DNA of 22,846 nucleotides from Clostridia bacterium (lineage in GTDB: Bacteria > Bacillota_A > Clostridia > Oscillospirales > Acutalibacteraceae). Made by a program: the position numbers and the translations under genes. The stretch is taken from assembly GCA_024699005.1 (NCBI GenBank), contig JAILQN010000270.1:1-22846 (forward strand), given 5' to 3'. Shown piece after piece: positions 6,504 through 14,883 of this stretch (its first letter is position 1; each line of letters begins with the position of its first letter). The notes beneath the pieces are model-generated. The model was not told the DNA's origin. It saw only the letters and a list, made by a program, of their open reading frames with translations, and ran no database searches.

Positions 6504-6710
6504 TTGCCATACTACAAAAGACTGCGCGAACTGCGTGAAGATCACGACCTGACACAGCGGCAGGTCGCGGCGATGCTGGATATGCCTCAGCCGCAGTACT
6601 TCCGCTATGAGCAGGGCTACCGGGATATTCCGACAGATATTCTGATCAGACTCGCTGATTATTATAACGTATCCGTAGATTATATACTCGAACGCACAGA
6701 CCAATTTTAA
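6504..6710 (+). CDS. XRE-family helix-turn-helix regulator with TTG start
   Basis: This 68-residue Cro/C1-type DNA-binding protein consists almost wholly of the helix-turn-helix fold. The recognition region is LTQRQVAAMLDMPQPQYFRYE, followed by the usual RDIPTDILIRLADYYNVSVDYIL helices. There is no ATG near the start. The TTG at 6504 is chosen because GAGGTG at 6492-6497 gives a six-base spacing. GTG 6495 and TTG 6498 would overlap or touch that ribosome site. The gene is divergent from the lectin gene. Two matching 16-bp palindromes lie in the shared region, one immediately before this gene. It therefore probably represses the lectin gene and itself. A second small helix-turn-helix gene follows on the same strand. 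Confidence 0.85.
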   Translation: MPYYKRLRELREDHDLTQRQVAAMLDMPQPQYFRYEQGYRDIPTDILIRLADYYNVSVDYILERTDQF

Positions 6711-6777
6711 ATATACTCTATATATCGACAATTGTCAATATACAGACCATCGGTTTATTGTGTATCGGGTGATAAAA

Positions 6778-6981
6778 ATGATCGTTTACGAACCATTCTA
6801 TCAGACGATACAAAACAAGGGGATCACTACGTACAAACTGATCAGGGACCATAACATCAGCCGCAGTCTTATAGACAGGCTCAAGCACAACAAACCGATC
6901 AGCACGGTAACGCTGAACGATCTTTGCGGAATACTCCATTGCCGGGTGGAGGATATCCTGCTTTATTACCCGGACGAATAG
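6778..6981 (+). CDS. Small helix-turn-helix regulator (HTH_26 type)
   Basis: This 67-residue single-domain regulator of the Cro/C1 superfamily shows the typical sequence of the short Clostridia/Bacilli type: YKLIRDHNISRSLIDRLKHN for the helix-turn-helix, then TLNDLCGILHCRVEDIL. The ATG at 6778 is preferred over the upstream reading at 6760 because GGGTGA lies at the right distance. The gene stands 67 bases after the XRE regulator and ends in a clear terminator. The gap contains a 10-bp palindrome, GACAATTGTC, with flanking AT-rich sequence that may be its control site. Targets are unknown. Two unlike small regulators in a row are common at borders of exchangeable regions. Confidence 0.82.
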   Translation: MIVYEPFYQTIQNKGITTYKLIRDHNISRSLIDRLKHNKPISTVTLNDLCGILHCRVEDILLYYPDE

Positions 6982-7004
6982 ACCGGGATCAGACGGAAAA
7001 ACGC

Positions 7005-7042
7005 ATCGGGCGGCTCGTTTACGGAGCAGCCCGATATTTTTT
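7005..7042. terminator. Bidirectional terminator
   Basis: ATCGGGC pairs with GCCCGAT around an inner GCTC/GAGC stem. A T run follows on the plus strand (7036-7042), and an A run (6997-7001) gives a T run on the minus strand. It serves the plus-strand helix-turn-helix gene and possibly the minus-strand AlbA_2 gene that ends at 7086. Confidence 0.8.
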
Positions 7043-7085
7043 ATGCATATTTATTTACCGCAATGCGACACGTATATCGCCGCTC

Positions 7086-8537
7086 TCAGCTTCGTTTAAA
7101 TACCGTCCCGTTATTCCCGGACGGAACTTTTTTTATCGCTCCTGTCTTAAGCAATATATCCACTGTTTTTTTCAGTTTCTGCGTGATGCCCTTATAACCC
7201 ATTTCTCTGGCAAGATCGGTCAGGTTCAGTTCTTTATCCGAGAGGATGGCAAGAATCCTGTCTTCATAACCGCCGTTCTTTTTCTTCGGCAAAAAATACG
7301 GGTGGACAGGGAGCACGACCGTAAGATATCCCCGGTTGGCGTCCATTTCAAAAACAGGAAGTTCCGAACCGTTTTCGCGCAATGCGGCAAATACAGTCGG
7401 AAAACCGGTATTCCGTCCTTCGGTCAGCTTCAGCTCCTTCAAAAAATCACCGATCCTGCGGTTCCTGTAAACCATCGACCGGATATCAAGCGCCCGTATC
7501 TTTTCATCACTGATGCTTGCGTCAAAGCCCGGGAAACTGGTGATCTCCATAGCGGACGGCGTGATTCGCACCGTGATCGGCTCGTTGATCTGATAAGACC
7601 GATGATAAACTGCGTTGGAAAGGATCTCTTCCACCGCCGCGTAAGGATAATTCATTACGCGCTCCGCTTCCGCTTTGTTTTTGTTTTTGATCACAGCTTC
7701 TTTCAAAGCGTAGTTTCCGATATAGGACAGCGCTTCGGCCAGCTGACGCTGTATGGGCCCCGTAAAGATCTTTTCGGTCATATTTGTTCCGGTGGGATCG
7801 GGGATATCCACGACTTCGATACGCGCATACCGAAAATACTTTTCCGGATGCTCCGAAAACATAAGGAGTCCCACATTTTTAGGTTTACGGTATTCGGACG
7901 GCCCAGATACGAGCTGCAGATCTTCCGCTATACGGTTCAGATCCTGTTTCAGCGAATACGCATAAAGATCACTTCCGATTTTTTTCAGATGCTCCCGCAT
8001 CAGCCCGAGATCGAGATCTTCCACGTCTGCGGCAAGATTAGGCCTGTCGTCGAACGGAATATCGGAAGAAACGTAATACAGCTGTTTTTCTTCTTCAGCG
8101 GATGCGATGACCGTACTGCTGGATTTCCGGATATAATACTTCTTTTCGGAACGTTTTTCCGAAAGGGAAACGGACGCCTTATACGGACGCGCAAATCCGC
8201 CGGACACCCATATGACGATAACGTATTTATCTGCATACATAAACGGCTCCGAAACCGGTTGATAAAACGGCTCCAGATAATGGCAGCACTCACGAAGCTT
8301 TTTCCCGATGCTGTCCACACGGTTTTTGTCAATACCTTTGACCGGAAAAACAGGAGCGCCGTCTTTCTCTTCCACGCCGACAACGATATAACCTCCGCCC
8401 ATGTTGTCAATATCGTTGGCAAAGGCGCAGATCGTATGAAGGATCGGTTCCGGGTTCCAATCCGCCTTGAATTCGATCCTGGTGGATTCCACCACCGTTC
8501 TGTTGATAAGATCGTTGATATTTACCGGAATGGCCAT
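7086..8537 (-). CDS. AlbA_2/Schlafen-type regulator with GHKL ATP-binding domain (COG2865-like)
   Basis: This 483-residue protein opens with an AlbA_2 (Schlafen AAA_4) domain, marked by ESTRIEFKADW at 17-27 and GGGYIVVGVEE at 47-57. A central GHKL-type ATP-binding region follows (HATPase_c_4: EEILSNAVYHRSY near residue 300, EGRNTGFPTVFAAL near 370). The C-terminal 80 residues form a winged helix (LSDKELNLTDLAREMGYKG). This order matches predicted transcriptional regulators of COG2865, whose ligands and targets are mostly unknown and which often sit in mobile or defence regions. The length is normal. The ATG at 8537 follows AAGGAGA. The promoter is strong and overlaps repeated CGAGTCA half-sites, which suggests autoregulation. 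A shortened, frameshifted relative of this gene and its control region lies at 14620-14780. Confidence 0.85.
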   Translation of the reverse strand: MAIPVNINDLINRTVVESTRIEFKADWNPEPILHTICAFANDIDNMGGGYIVVGVEEKDGAPVFPVKGIDKNRVDSIGKKLRECCHYLEPFYQPVSEPFMYADKYVIVIWVSGGFARPYKASVSLSEKRSEKKYYIRKSSSTVIASAEEEKQLYYVSSDIPFDDRPNLAADVEDLDLGLMREHLKKIGSDLYAYSLKQDLNRIAEDLQLVSGPSEYRKPKNVGLLMFSEHPEKYFRYARIEVVDIPDPTGTNMTEKIFTGPIQRQLAEALSYIGNYALKEAVIKNKNKAEAERVMNYPYAAVEEILSNAVYHRSYQINEPITVRITPSAMEITSFPGFDASISDEKIRALDIRSMVYRNRRIGDFLKELKLTEGRNTGFPTVFAALRENGSELPVFEMDANRGYLTVVLPVHPYFLPKKKNGGYEDRILAILSDKELNLTDLAREMGYKGITQKLKKTVDILLKTGAIKKVPSGNNGTVFKRS

Positions 8538-8571
8538 ATCTTTGCGGTCTCCTTGTTTCAGTCTCGATATT

Positions 8572-8655
8572 ATTATAACGTTTATTCTGTTTTTGTCAAG
8601 TGACTCGACAAAATTTTATCGAGTCACTCGACAAAACCGCATCGAGTCATATCGG
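8572..8655 (-). promoter_or_regulatory. Promoter and repeated operator of the AlbA_2 gene
   Basis: On the minus strand, TTGACA (8594-8599) and TATAAT (8572-8577) have a 16-bp spacer. Directly upstream, GTGACTCGA (8600-8608) and TCGAGTCAC (8619-8627) form a perfect 9-bp inverted repeat around ten A/T-rich bases. A further CGAGTCA half-site lies at 8643-8649. The arrangement fits cooperative binding by a dimer, perhaps the encoded protein. The same block, decayed, is found at 14712-14780. Confidence 0.75.
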
Positions 8656-8664
8656 GCCGTTACA

Positions 8665-8742
8665 GATATCTTTCACTACCTCGCCCGCTATTATCAGCCC
8701 CATTACCGGCGGGCAGAACGCCGTGCTGCCGGGGGCGGGGCG
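8665..8742 (-). pseudogene. Fragment of tcdA 3' end
   Basis: The minus strand encodes 25 residues (RPAPGSTAFCPPVMGLIIAG and EVVKD) identical to the end of the intact TcdA at 19873-20583, then diverges before a stop. All nine base differences in those 25 codons are synonymous third positions. The rest of the gene is absent; at about 8740 the sequence switches to the minD fragment. Confidence 0.85.
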
Positions 8743-8916
8743 ACAGACAGATCCGGCGTCAGGCTCATCGGCATCCTGCCAGAAGACAAGAAGATCCCGT
8801 TCATGTCCGTCACCGGCAAAGGTCCGGATCAGTCCGGGAAATTCATGCTCGCCGTCTCCCGGGTGGCGAAGAGGATCACGGGGGAGGACGTGCCGCTGGC
8901 GCTGAATAAACTGTAA
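8743..8916 (+). pseudogene. Fragment of minD 3' end
   Basis: This stretch matches the last 56 codons and stop of the intact minD at 3358-3527, with six mild amino-acid changes and about nine synonymous ones. There is no start, Walker motif or upstream part. It is joined head-on to the tcdA fragment through a G-rich stretch that both parents have (GGGGC). Confidence 0.88.
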
Positions 8917-8994
8917 ATTCCCGACGATATGTTTCCGACAACGTCCGGCGCAGCCGGACACGTCGCATCGCCGCAAGACGATATATCATTTTAA

Positions 8995-9015
8995 TGAATA
9001 CTGAAGACTGAATAA
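8995..9015. repeat. Short heptamer repeat, three units
   Basis: TGAATAC, TGAAGAC and TGAATAA stand in register just before a terminator. The tract is short and could be chance on its own. It is listed because four other tracts of period seven lie in the window. Confidence 0.4.
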
Positions 9016-9016
9016 T

Positions 9017-9049
9017 TGCGGGCGGGCTCTGCCCGCACCCGATTTTTTT
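9017..9049 (+). terminator. Terminator after the minD fragment
   Basis: TGCGGGC (9017-9023) pairs with GCCCGCA (9031-9037) and is followed by seven T residues at 9043-9049. It may be what remains of the terminator of the broken minD copy. Confidence 0.75.
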
Positions 9050-9071
9050 AATGAGAACACGTTAAAAAAGG

Positions 9072-9121
9072 TTCAAAAAACGCATAAACGATCCCCCGTG
9101 ACTGCATGAACAGCCGCGGGG
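9072..9121 (-). terminator. Terminator of the large surface-protein gene
   Basis: On the minus strand, CCCCG pairs with CGGGG around an inner GGCTG/CAGTC stem (9094-9121). A T run follows about a dozen bases later (9075-9080), which makes it a weak or extended terminator. Confidence 0.55.
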
Positions 9122-9144
9122 TATTATTTGTTTTAAACCTTTGA

Positions 9145-12100
9145 TTATTTGAACAGGTTCTTAAAGAAATAAATGATTGTGTGGAAGAATTTGATCAACC
9201 CAGCGAAAGGACCGGAATGATACTGTCCGCAGGCGCAGTTGGATTGCTGAACCGGAGCCTGGACACTTGCCCCACAGTCATCGCACAACCCGTCGCCACT
9301 GCCGTCATGATGTGCAAGTTTGGGAATTCTGCGTGTTTCAACATGATTTTCATCGTTAGTGCAGATTCTCCGTTCAAGACCTTCTTCAGTGCAGGTCGCA
9401 ATTTTGACGGTCTCCCAAGAACCATATCTATGACCGATGGCTTTAATACACTCCGTCTTAGTATCACCGCATGACGTACATGTCAGGGTTTTAATCCCGT
9501 CTTCTTCGCAGGTAGCGTTCTTTGTAATCTCTCCGTCGTTCCATGAATGAGCGATCTTCGGCGTTTCTTCCTGTGCAACAAGGATATCGTCGCAGACAGA
9601 GCATTTGCTGCCCTCGGTAAGACCGGTCGCTTTGCAGGTCGCCGCCACAGCCGGCATGACCTGCGGCGTATGATCGGCTTTTTCTATCGGTTCCGTTTTC
9701 GTATCGCCGCAGGCTGTGCATGTAAAGGTTTTGACGCCTGCTTCTTTACAGGACGTTTCCTTTGTAATCTCTCCGTTGTTCCATGAATGAGCGATCTTCG
9801 GCGTTTCTTCCTGTGCAACAAGGATATCGCCGCAGACAGAGCATTTGCTGCCCTCGGTAAGGCCGGTCGCTTTGCAGGTCGCCGCCACAGCCGGCATGAC
9901 CTGCGGCGTATGATCGGCTTTTTCTATCGGTTCCGTTTTCGTATCGCCGCAGACTGTGCATGTAAAGGTTTTGACGCCTTCTTCTTTACAGGACGCTTCC
10001 TTTGTAATCTCTCCGTTGTTCCAGATGTGTACATGTTGCCCATCAATCGGAACAAAGGTTATGTTCTTTCCGTTTGCAAAGGCTTCTGCAGTTGAACCGG
10101 AATAACCGTAAATCGTACCTGAAATGGCAAAAGTATCATAGTTGTCGATTATAGAACAATTTCTGTTCCGAATCTCCAGACGATCAAGAGAGCTGATACC
10201 ATAGAACACAAAATCTTCAAATTCCGAAGTTGAATCGTCAAATATGATCTCCTTAAGAGACGTACAGTTGGAGAAAGCCGCGAGCGCTATCGAAGGATCG
10301 TCTGTGACTGTGACTTTCTTTAAGGATTCAGGAATATCATACACATAAGAATACAGACTGCCATCCGAGAACTCAAAGAATTGCTGAGTTCCGTCTTCGT
10401 TTGTTCTCCCGAATATAAAACCGAAAACCGCCGTATAGTCATTCGTCACATTCCTGGAACCGCCGACAAACGGAAGCTCAACGGATTCAAGCGATGTGCA
10501 TCCGCTCAATGCAAATTCCTCAATGGTTTCAACAGAATCGGGAATGCTCATTGATTTTAAGGATGAATCGCCTTTAAACGCATATCCGGCAATTGATACG
10601 ATCCCGTCGTTTAATGTGATTTCCTCCACGTTATCACAATTATTGAAAGCGCCGAAAGAAAGCAGCGATGCATCTGTTACGGCAACTTTTTTCAATGAGG
10701 CAGGTATTGCATACTTATAACCGGACAATGAACCTTCTTCGTCTTTGAAGTATTGGACCACACCGTCCGCATCGTTTGCGATCCTGCCGAAAACATATCC
10801 GAATACGGCATCGTACGTATCCCGTGCAGTTCTCGCAGAGCCGACGAACGGGATCGTCAATTCGGTCAGACCGACGCAGCCTTTCAGCGCGTTTTCTTCA
10901 ATTGACGTCACAGAATCCGGAATCGTCAGTGCGCTGAGGTTTGCGCAGTCCTCAAACATGCAGCTGCCGATTTTGGTAATCGCGCCGTCAAACGTTACTT
11001 TTGTAATGTCATCTGCATATTGATGCCAGGGAGCCTGTCCGGAAGCATATGAGGCAGGCGCGCCGTTCCCCGTAAAGACCAGTTCGCCATCGTTGTAAAG
11101 ATCCCACTGAAGATCACCTGTTATGCCGGAAACAACAGACTGCCTTTCAATCACGCTGATCGTGACTTGTTCCGTCATTGCGGAAAAATCCTCATCACCG
11201 TCAACACCGATCACGACCGCAACATATTTTTTCTCGCCGACGTCGGTTATGTCGGGAATGAACGACGCGCCTGACACGTTTTCGATCTGCTGTCTTGAGC
11301 CGTCGGATTCAATACTGTACCATTGTACATCCGTATCATAATCCGATTCATATCCGACAGTTATCGCTTCTGGTTCGTCGCCGAGAATATACTGTTTTCC
11401 TGCCGGCTGTTCCGTGATCCGGATCCGGTCATCATTGACATAATACTTTGCATATAGAACCAACGATGCGCCGGGCATCATATTCCCGGAAAAGACCTCT
11501 TTGCATTCGGGATCGTTATAAACGCCTCTGAACACGCCGACGGATTCGTCAATGAGCGCCGGGAGAAGATCAGCGCCTTCATTCAGATATATACTTCTGT
11601 AGCCCTGATCCGGACCCATATATGTCAGAGAACCGTCCGGCATTTCACGCGCCGGAAAAACGGTCACCTGATGTTCAAGACTGTTGTTATCCGATTGTTT
11701 GCTGCTGTCGGTGAAAACACCTTCATGCAGATCGACGATCTCCGATGAATCGATCGTTGCGGAAGCGATGTCCAGCAACATCTCGTTTCCGTCAACCAAC
11801 GGTATATTATTGTATTCCGTTCTCTGTCTGTCGTTTGCCGAAATCTTTTCAACGGTAATATTCATGGAGCCGGCATCATTTCCCTTTAGAAGAACGCTGT
11901 ATTGCTCAGAACCACGTATAAATATCGTTTTTTCGTCGTTGTCCTCTCCGGAAAGCCGGATCCCTATGGATGCGTTCTTTTTGATAATAGTGTTATCCAC
12001 AACGCTGCCGGCAAGCATACCGTTTCTGTCAAACACAAAAACGTCAACCGGGCATTGGATTATGATCTTGTATTCGTCGTCCACATTATTACAGAACTTA

Positions 12101-14466
12101 GAGTACAGATAGAACAGGTTTTCGCATAATCCGTCAATGTCATTATAATCCACGTTCCCGTCAACTATCGTTTTCGCCTCCATTGCAAGCCGGAACTCGA
12201 CGTCATCCGGTTCATAGTTTTTGCGAAGATCCAGATACTGTGAAATATATCCCTTTATTGCATTCTGCTTGGAATAATTGAAGGCTTTGAAAAGCGACAG
12301 GAAATCGAACGTTTTATTAATTACCGAAAACACTTTGTTTGAATCATAATCAGGCAAAACAACTTTCATCAGTGAATCGGCGCATCCCGAGTACGTATCA
12401 AGTCCGTCCAGATAATTTTCGAGCGCAAGAGCGTCCGGATCAGTCGAAAAATCGGCAGCTTCCTTGAAATTGACGTATATGTTTGCAAAATCAAAAGCTG
12501 TCATATTGAACACCGAGCGTGGCAGATACGTGCATATCTCCGCCAACGCTTCTTCTTGTATGTCATGTGAAGTATCGGCAATATCACCTACAACAGACTT
12601 GACGAAATCATTGACAACTTCGTCTGTCCCGTCTTTGATAAGACCGATAACGTCTCCCATTTTGGATTTAAGATACGCGCTTTCCATCGGCACGTCCAGA
12701 AAACTCATAAATTCCGCCATGAAATTCGCAAGCTTATCTTCGTCATAGCATTGTCCGGTCAATATCAGAACGTCTTCGTCATAGTCCGGTATTTGAGACG
12801 TTTTGCAATGTTTCATGAAAGCAACCAGCTGTTTTGCTTCTTCGGTTGTCATCGCCCAGTCAAGGGCATCCGAAGACTGCTCTGTTTCCGTTCCGACAAC
12901 GTTCAGCACAAATGTTTTCGATAAACTGTAATCGTCTTTTTCGACCAAGGCGGTTATTCTGACCATACAATCGTTTTTTTGCCGGGATACATGTCCGGTC
13001 GCAGAATTGATAACAGTCTCTTTGTCGGAACTCCAGGATACCGCACATCCGTTTTCGGGATTATGGAATGAAATATCCCCATTAACGGCAGAGTAATCAT
13101 CACCCTCCGAATAAATTATATAAGTCTCAGCCAGTGCAGCGATCACCAGTTCGATCTTCTCACTGTTTGCGTCTTTGATCCTGAGTTTCGGCAATTCCCC
13201 GTTTTCAATACTCCATATAGCAGAGAAATCCCATCCGAGCTGATTGACAAACAGAGCTGATGTAGTGAATTCAACAGATGAGAACAGCGATGAAGCATCA
13301 TTCGTCGGAGATCCGCCGATCCCGGAAACCGCAAAGTTGTTTGATTTTGTCCCGCCGCCGGAAACGATATACCTTTTTGTACCGCCGGATATCTTTGAAG
13401 AAATAACGGCGCAGTTGCTGATCTGAGTGATGCTGTTGGCATTTCCGGCTATTCCGCCGACATAAACATCCCCGCCGACGGTATTCGTATTTGCGATCAC
13501 CGAACCGCTGTTATAGCAATTTGTTATCGAACCGTACGCATAGCCGGCGATTCCGCCGAGTTCACCGGTTTCAAGCCATGAACCCGCATGGTTCACGGTA
13601 CCGCTGTTATAGCAATTCATGATATACGCCGTTTCAACGGTACTGTTTTCCATTTTACCCACGATACCGCCTGTACTTGCGCGACCGGTGCTGTGACCGC
13701 CGTTCACAGTCGCAGCATTGAAGCTCTGACGAACCGATCCTTCGTCCTTTATCAGGCCTACAAGACCTCCCGCACAGCTGTTTCCGTTTACGGAAGAAGA
13801 CGCGCCGTTAACAATACCCGACACCACTGATGAATAAATGATCGAGGTCCCCGAAGACGCATATCCGACCAATCCGCCGGTATAACAGGTTCCGGCTTCC
13901 GATTGTGTTTTGCCCGTAACAGAGACGTTTTCCAATGATACGCTGTCAATGACGGTACCGACGGCGTATCCGACAAGACCTCCCGTATAAATGTTGGTGC
14001 CGTCTATGGCTGAATACGTGTTATGATACCCCGAACTGTTTATCAGATTGATCGAAACGGTATCTAATTTAACGTTTTTTATTGTGGCATTTTTGCAGGA
14101 ACCAAACAATCCGACCGCCTGATATGGCATGTTTATGATGTTGCCAGAATCAATCGAACTATCATGCCTAAGATTGTAAATCGTATGGAAACCGCCGTCA
14201 AACACACCGGAGAAATAGTTGTTCAGATTATAGCCTATAGGATTCCAGCTTTCGATACTGCCAAGATCAATGTCCTGTGTAAGCTTTACTGTCTTGCCCT
14301 CGAAATGATTGCCGCCTTTGACGGCGACAGCCAACGCAGCGAGTTCGTCTGCGGAAGATACTTCAACGATATCATCATCCGCAAAAGACGTCAGGCTGTT
14401 TATTGGCGCAACGCCGATGATCATGATCAACGAAAGAATTAACGAAATGATCTTTTTCTTTTTCAT
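9145..14466 (-). CDS. Large BspA-like surface protein with GLUG motifs, LRRs and novel C-terminal tail
   Basis: This 1773-residue exported protein has a signal peptide at 1-29. Six GLUG motifs (GGLVGYA or GGIVG forms) lie at about 162, 197, 233, 266, 304 and 337. A bacterial Ig-like domain spans about 436-525, followed by a mostly helical stretch from 530 to 800. An InlB-type repeat lies near 955-1010 and a further Ig-like part at 1015-1106. BspA-type leucine-rich repeats occupy about 1110-1480 (for example LTIPDSVTSIEENALKGC), with inserted FVG-x-x-R / VFGYVFGR modules. About three 80-residue Cys-pair repeats (CTVCGD, CSVCGD) follow at 1483-1722. The last 31 residues are a tail with CACGQYHSG, FFHTIIYFF and LFK, matching that of the lectin protein. 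Such proteins usually bind host or plant surfaces. The tail may hold the protein at the envelope. AGGAGGA lies 13 bases before the ATG, which is long spacing. Strong promoter at 14551-14579. Confidence 0.85.
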   Translation of the reverse strand: MKKKKIISLILSLIMIIGVAPINSLTSFADDDIVEVSSADELAALAVAVKGGNHFEGKTVKLTQDIDLGSIESWNPIGYNLNNYFSGVFDGGFHTIYNLRHDSSIDSGNIINMPYQAVGLFGSCKNATIKNVKLDTVSINLINSSGYHNTYSAIDGTNIYTGGLVGYAVGTVIDSVSLENVSVTGKTQSEAGTCYTGGLVGYASSGTSIIYSSVVSGIVNGASSSVNGNSCAGGLVGLIKDEGSVRQSFNAATVNGGHSTGRASTGGIVGKMENSTVETAYIMNCYNSGTVNHAGSWLETGELGGIAGYAYGSITNCYNSGSVIANTNTVGGDVYVGGIAGNANSITQISNCAVISSKISGGTKRYIVSGGGTKSNNFAVSGIGGSPTNDASSLFSSVEFTTSALFVNQLGWDFSAIWSIENGELPKLRIKDANSEKIELVIAALAETYIIYSEGDDYSAVNGDISFHNPENGCAVSWSSDKETVINSATGHVSRQKNDCMVRITALVEKDDYSLSKTFVLNVVGTETEQSSDALDWAMTTEEAKQLVAFMKHCKTSQIPDYDEDVLILTGQCYDEDKLANFMAEFMSFLDVPMESAYLKSKMGDVIGLIKDGTDEVVNDFVKSVVGDIADTSHDIQEEALAEICTYLPRSVFNMTAFDFANIYVNFKEAADFSTDPDALALENYLDGLDTYSGCADSLMKVVLPDYDSNKVFSVINKTFDFLSLFKAFNYSKQNAIKGYISQYLDLRKNYEPDDVEFRLAMEAKTIVDGNVDYNDIDGLCENLFYLYSKFCNNVDDEYKIIIQCPVDVFVFDRNGMLAGSVVDNTIIKKNASIGIRLSGEDNDEKTIFIRGSEQYSVLLKGNDAGSMNITVEKISANDRQRTEYNNIPLVDGNEMLLDIASATIDSSEIVDLHEGVFTDSSKQSDNNSLEHQVTVFPAREMPDGSLTYMGPDQGYRSIYLNEGADLLPALIDESVGVFRGVYNDPECKEVFSGNMMPGASLVLYAKYYVNDDRIRITEQPAGKQYILGDEPEAITVGYESDYDTDVQWYSIESDGSRQQIENVSGASFIPDITDVGEKKYVAVVIGVDGDEDFSAMTEQVTISVIERQSVVSGITGDLQWDLYNDGELVFTGNGAPASYASGQAPWHQYADDITKVTFDGAITKIGSCMFEDCANLSALTIPDSVTSIEENALKGCVGLTELTIPFVGSARTARDTYDAVFGYVFGRIANDADGVVQYFKDEEGSLSGYKYAIPASLKKVAVTDASLLSFGAFNNCDNVEEITLNDGIVSIAGYAFKGDSSLKSMSIPDSVETIEEFALSGCTSLESVELPFVGGSRNVTNDYTAVFGFIFGRTNEDGTQQFFEFSDGSLYSYVYDIPESLKKVTVTDDPSIALAAFSNCTSLKEIIFDDSTSEFEDFVFYGISSLDRLEIRNRNCSIIDNYDTFAISGTIYGYSGSTAEAFANGKNITFVPIDGQHVHIWNNGEITKEASCKEEGVKTFTCTVCGDTKTEPIEKADHTPQVMPAVAATCKATGLTEGSKCSVCGDILVAQEETPKIAHSWNNGEITKETSCKEAGVKTFTCTACGDTKTEPIEKADHTPQVMPAVAATCKATGLTEGSKCSVCDDILVAQEETPKIAHSWNDGEITKNATCEEDGIKTLTCTSCGDTKTECIKAIGHRYGSWETVKIATCTEEGLERRICTNDENHVETRRIPKLAHHDGSGDGLCDDCGASVQAPVQQSNCACGQYHSGPFAGLIKFFHTIIYFFKNLFK
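9541..10020. repeat. Two 240-bp tandem repeats inside the surface-protein gene
   Basis: Units 9541-9780 and 9781-10020 are in exact register and differ at only five positions. Each encodes one 80-residue Cys-pair module. A third, much more diverged module precedes the C-terminal tail. The near identity points to recent duplication or gene conversion, and copy number may vary between strains. Confidence 0.9.
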
Positions 14467-14504
14467 TTTTCTGATGTGTCCTCCTGAAATCTCTTTGGCA
14501 GTGA

Positions 14505-14517
14505 CGCATATTATGCG
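14505..14517. promoter_or_regulatory. Palindrome in the leader of the large surface-protein gene
   Basis: CGCATA and TATGCG form a 6-bp perfect inverted repeat with a one-base centre, extended by a weaker outer GCAG/CTGC stem. It lies between promoter and start codon and could be an operator or an mRNA hairpin. No partner protein can be named. Confidence 0.4.
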
Positions 14518-14550
14518 ATCTGCTGCCTGTTTTTCTATCGCAATATAAAG

Positions 14551-14579
14551 ACTATATCATTCACACAAAGAGAAGTCAA
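14551..14579 (-). promoter_or_regulatory. Promoter of the large surface-protein gene
   Basis: On the minus strand, TTGACT (14574-14579) and TATAGT (14551-14556) are separated by 17 bp, about 85 bases before the ATG. Confidence 0.75.
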
Positions 14580-14619
14580 CGCTTTCATACAACAAATTCA
14601 ATACCGCGCACTTCAGCTC

Positions 14620-14780
14620 GGATACCGCCGCTCTCAGCTTCGCTGAAACGCCGTCCCGTTATTCCAGGACGAACCATTTTCATCACTCCTGTTTCAAGCA
14701 GCGTCTTCACTGTTTTTGTCAAGTCACCCGACAAATTTTCAACGCGTCACTCGACAATATAACATCAAGTTATATCGGAC
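14620..14780 (-). pseudogene. Internally deleted AlbA_2 gene: C-terminal end joined to its own control region
   Basis: Positions 14620-14712 match the last 30 codons and the trailer of the AlbA_2 gene (7075-7165). The minus strand reads KTVKTLLETGVMKMV against KTVDILLKTGAIKKV. A one-base loss then shifts the frame. Positions 14712-14780 match the region upstream of the same gene's promoter (8588-8655), including decayed CGAGTCA half-sites. About 1.4 kb of coding sequence between them is missing. The break falls at CTGTTTTT, a sequence present at both ends of the intact copy (about 7163 and 8587), as expected for deletion between short direct repeats. No function is expected beyond possible operator binding. 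Confidence 0.8.
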
Positions 14781-14800
14781 TTTCACGGCAATCCGTGACA

Positions 14801-14850
14801 TTCATAAAAGCAGAACTGCTGCAAACGGTGTTTATCCATCTGCAGCAGTT
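14801..14850 (-). terminator. Hairpin after the propeller-like gene
   Basis: AACTGCTGCA (14814-14823) pairs perfectly with TGCAGCAGTT (14841-14850). On the minus strand it is followed by a short T run, so it may be the terminator of the two-gene unit 19708-14884. The T run is only four bases, which lowers confidence. A second hairpin, TCACGG/CCGTGA, lies at 14783-14798. Confidence 0.55.
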
Positions 14851-14883
14851 CCTCAGTATTGCTGTATATCGCCCGCATCGAGC

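Noticed and set aside
6924..8603. Long plus-strand open frame (559 codons) opposite the AlbA_2 gene
   Set aside because: It mirrors the codon pattern of the real minus-strand gene, overlaps the helix-turn-helix gene and its terminator, and has no recognisable domain.
8467..8916. Plus-strand reading frame of 149 residues ending in a MinD-like C-terminus
   Set aside because: Its first half is antisense to the AlbA_2 gene start, its operator and the tcdA fragment. Only the last 56 codons are minD-derived. It is a remnant, not a gene.
8943..8959. GTCCGGC/GCCGGAC hairpin as a terminator
   Set aside because: The stem is perfect, but no T run follows on either strand. It may be only residual sequence after the minD fragment.
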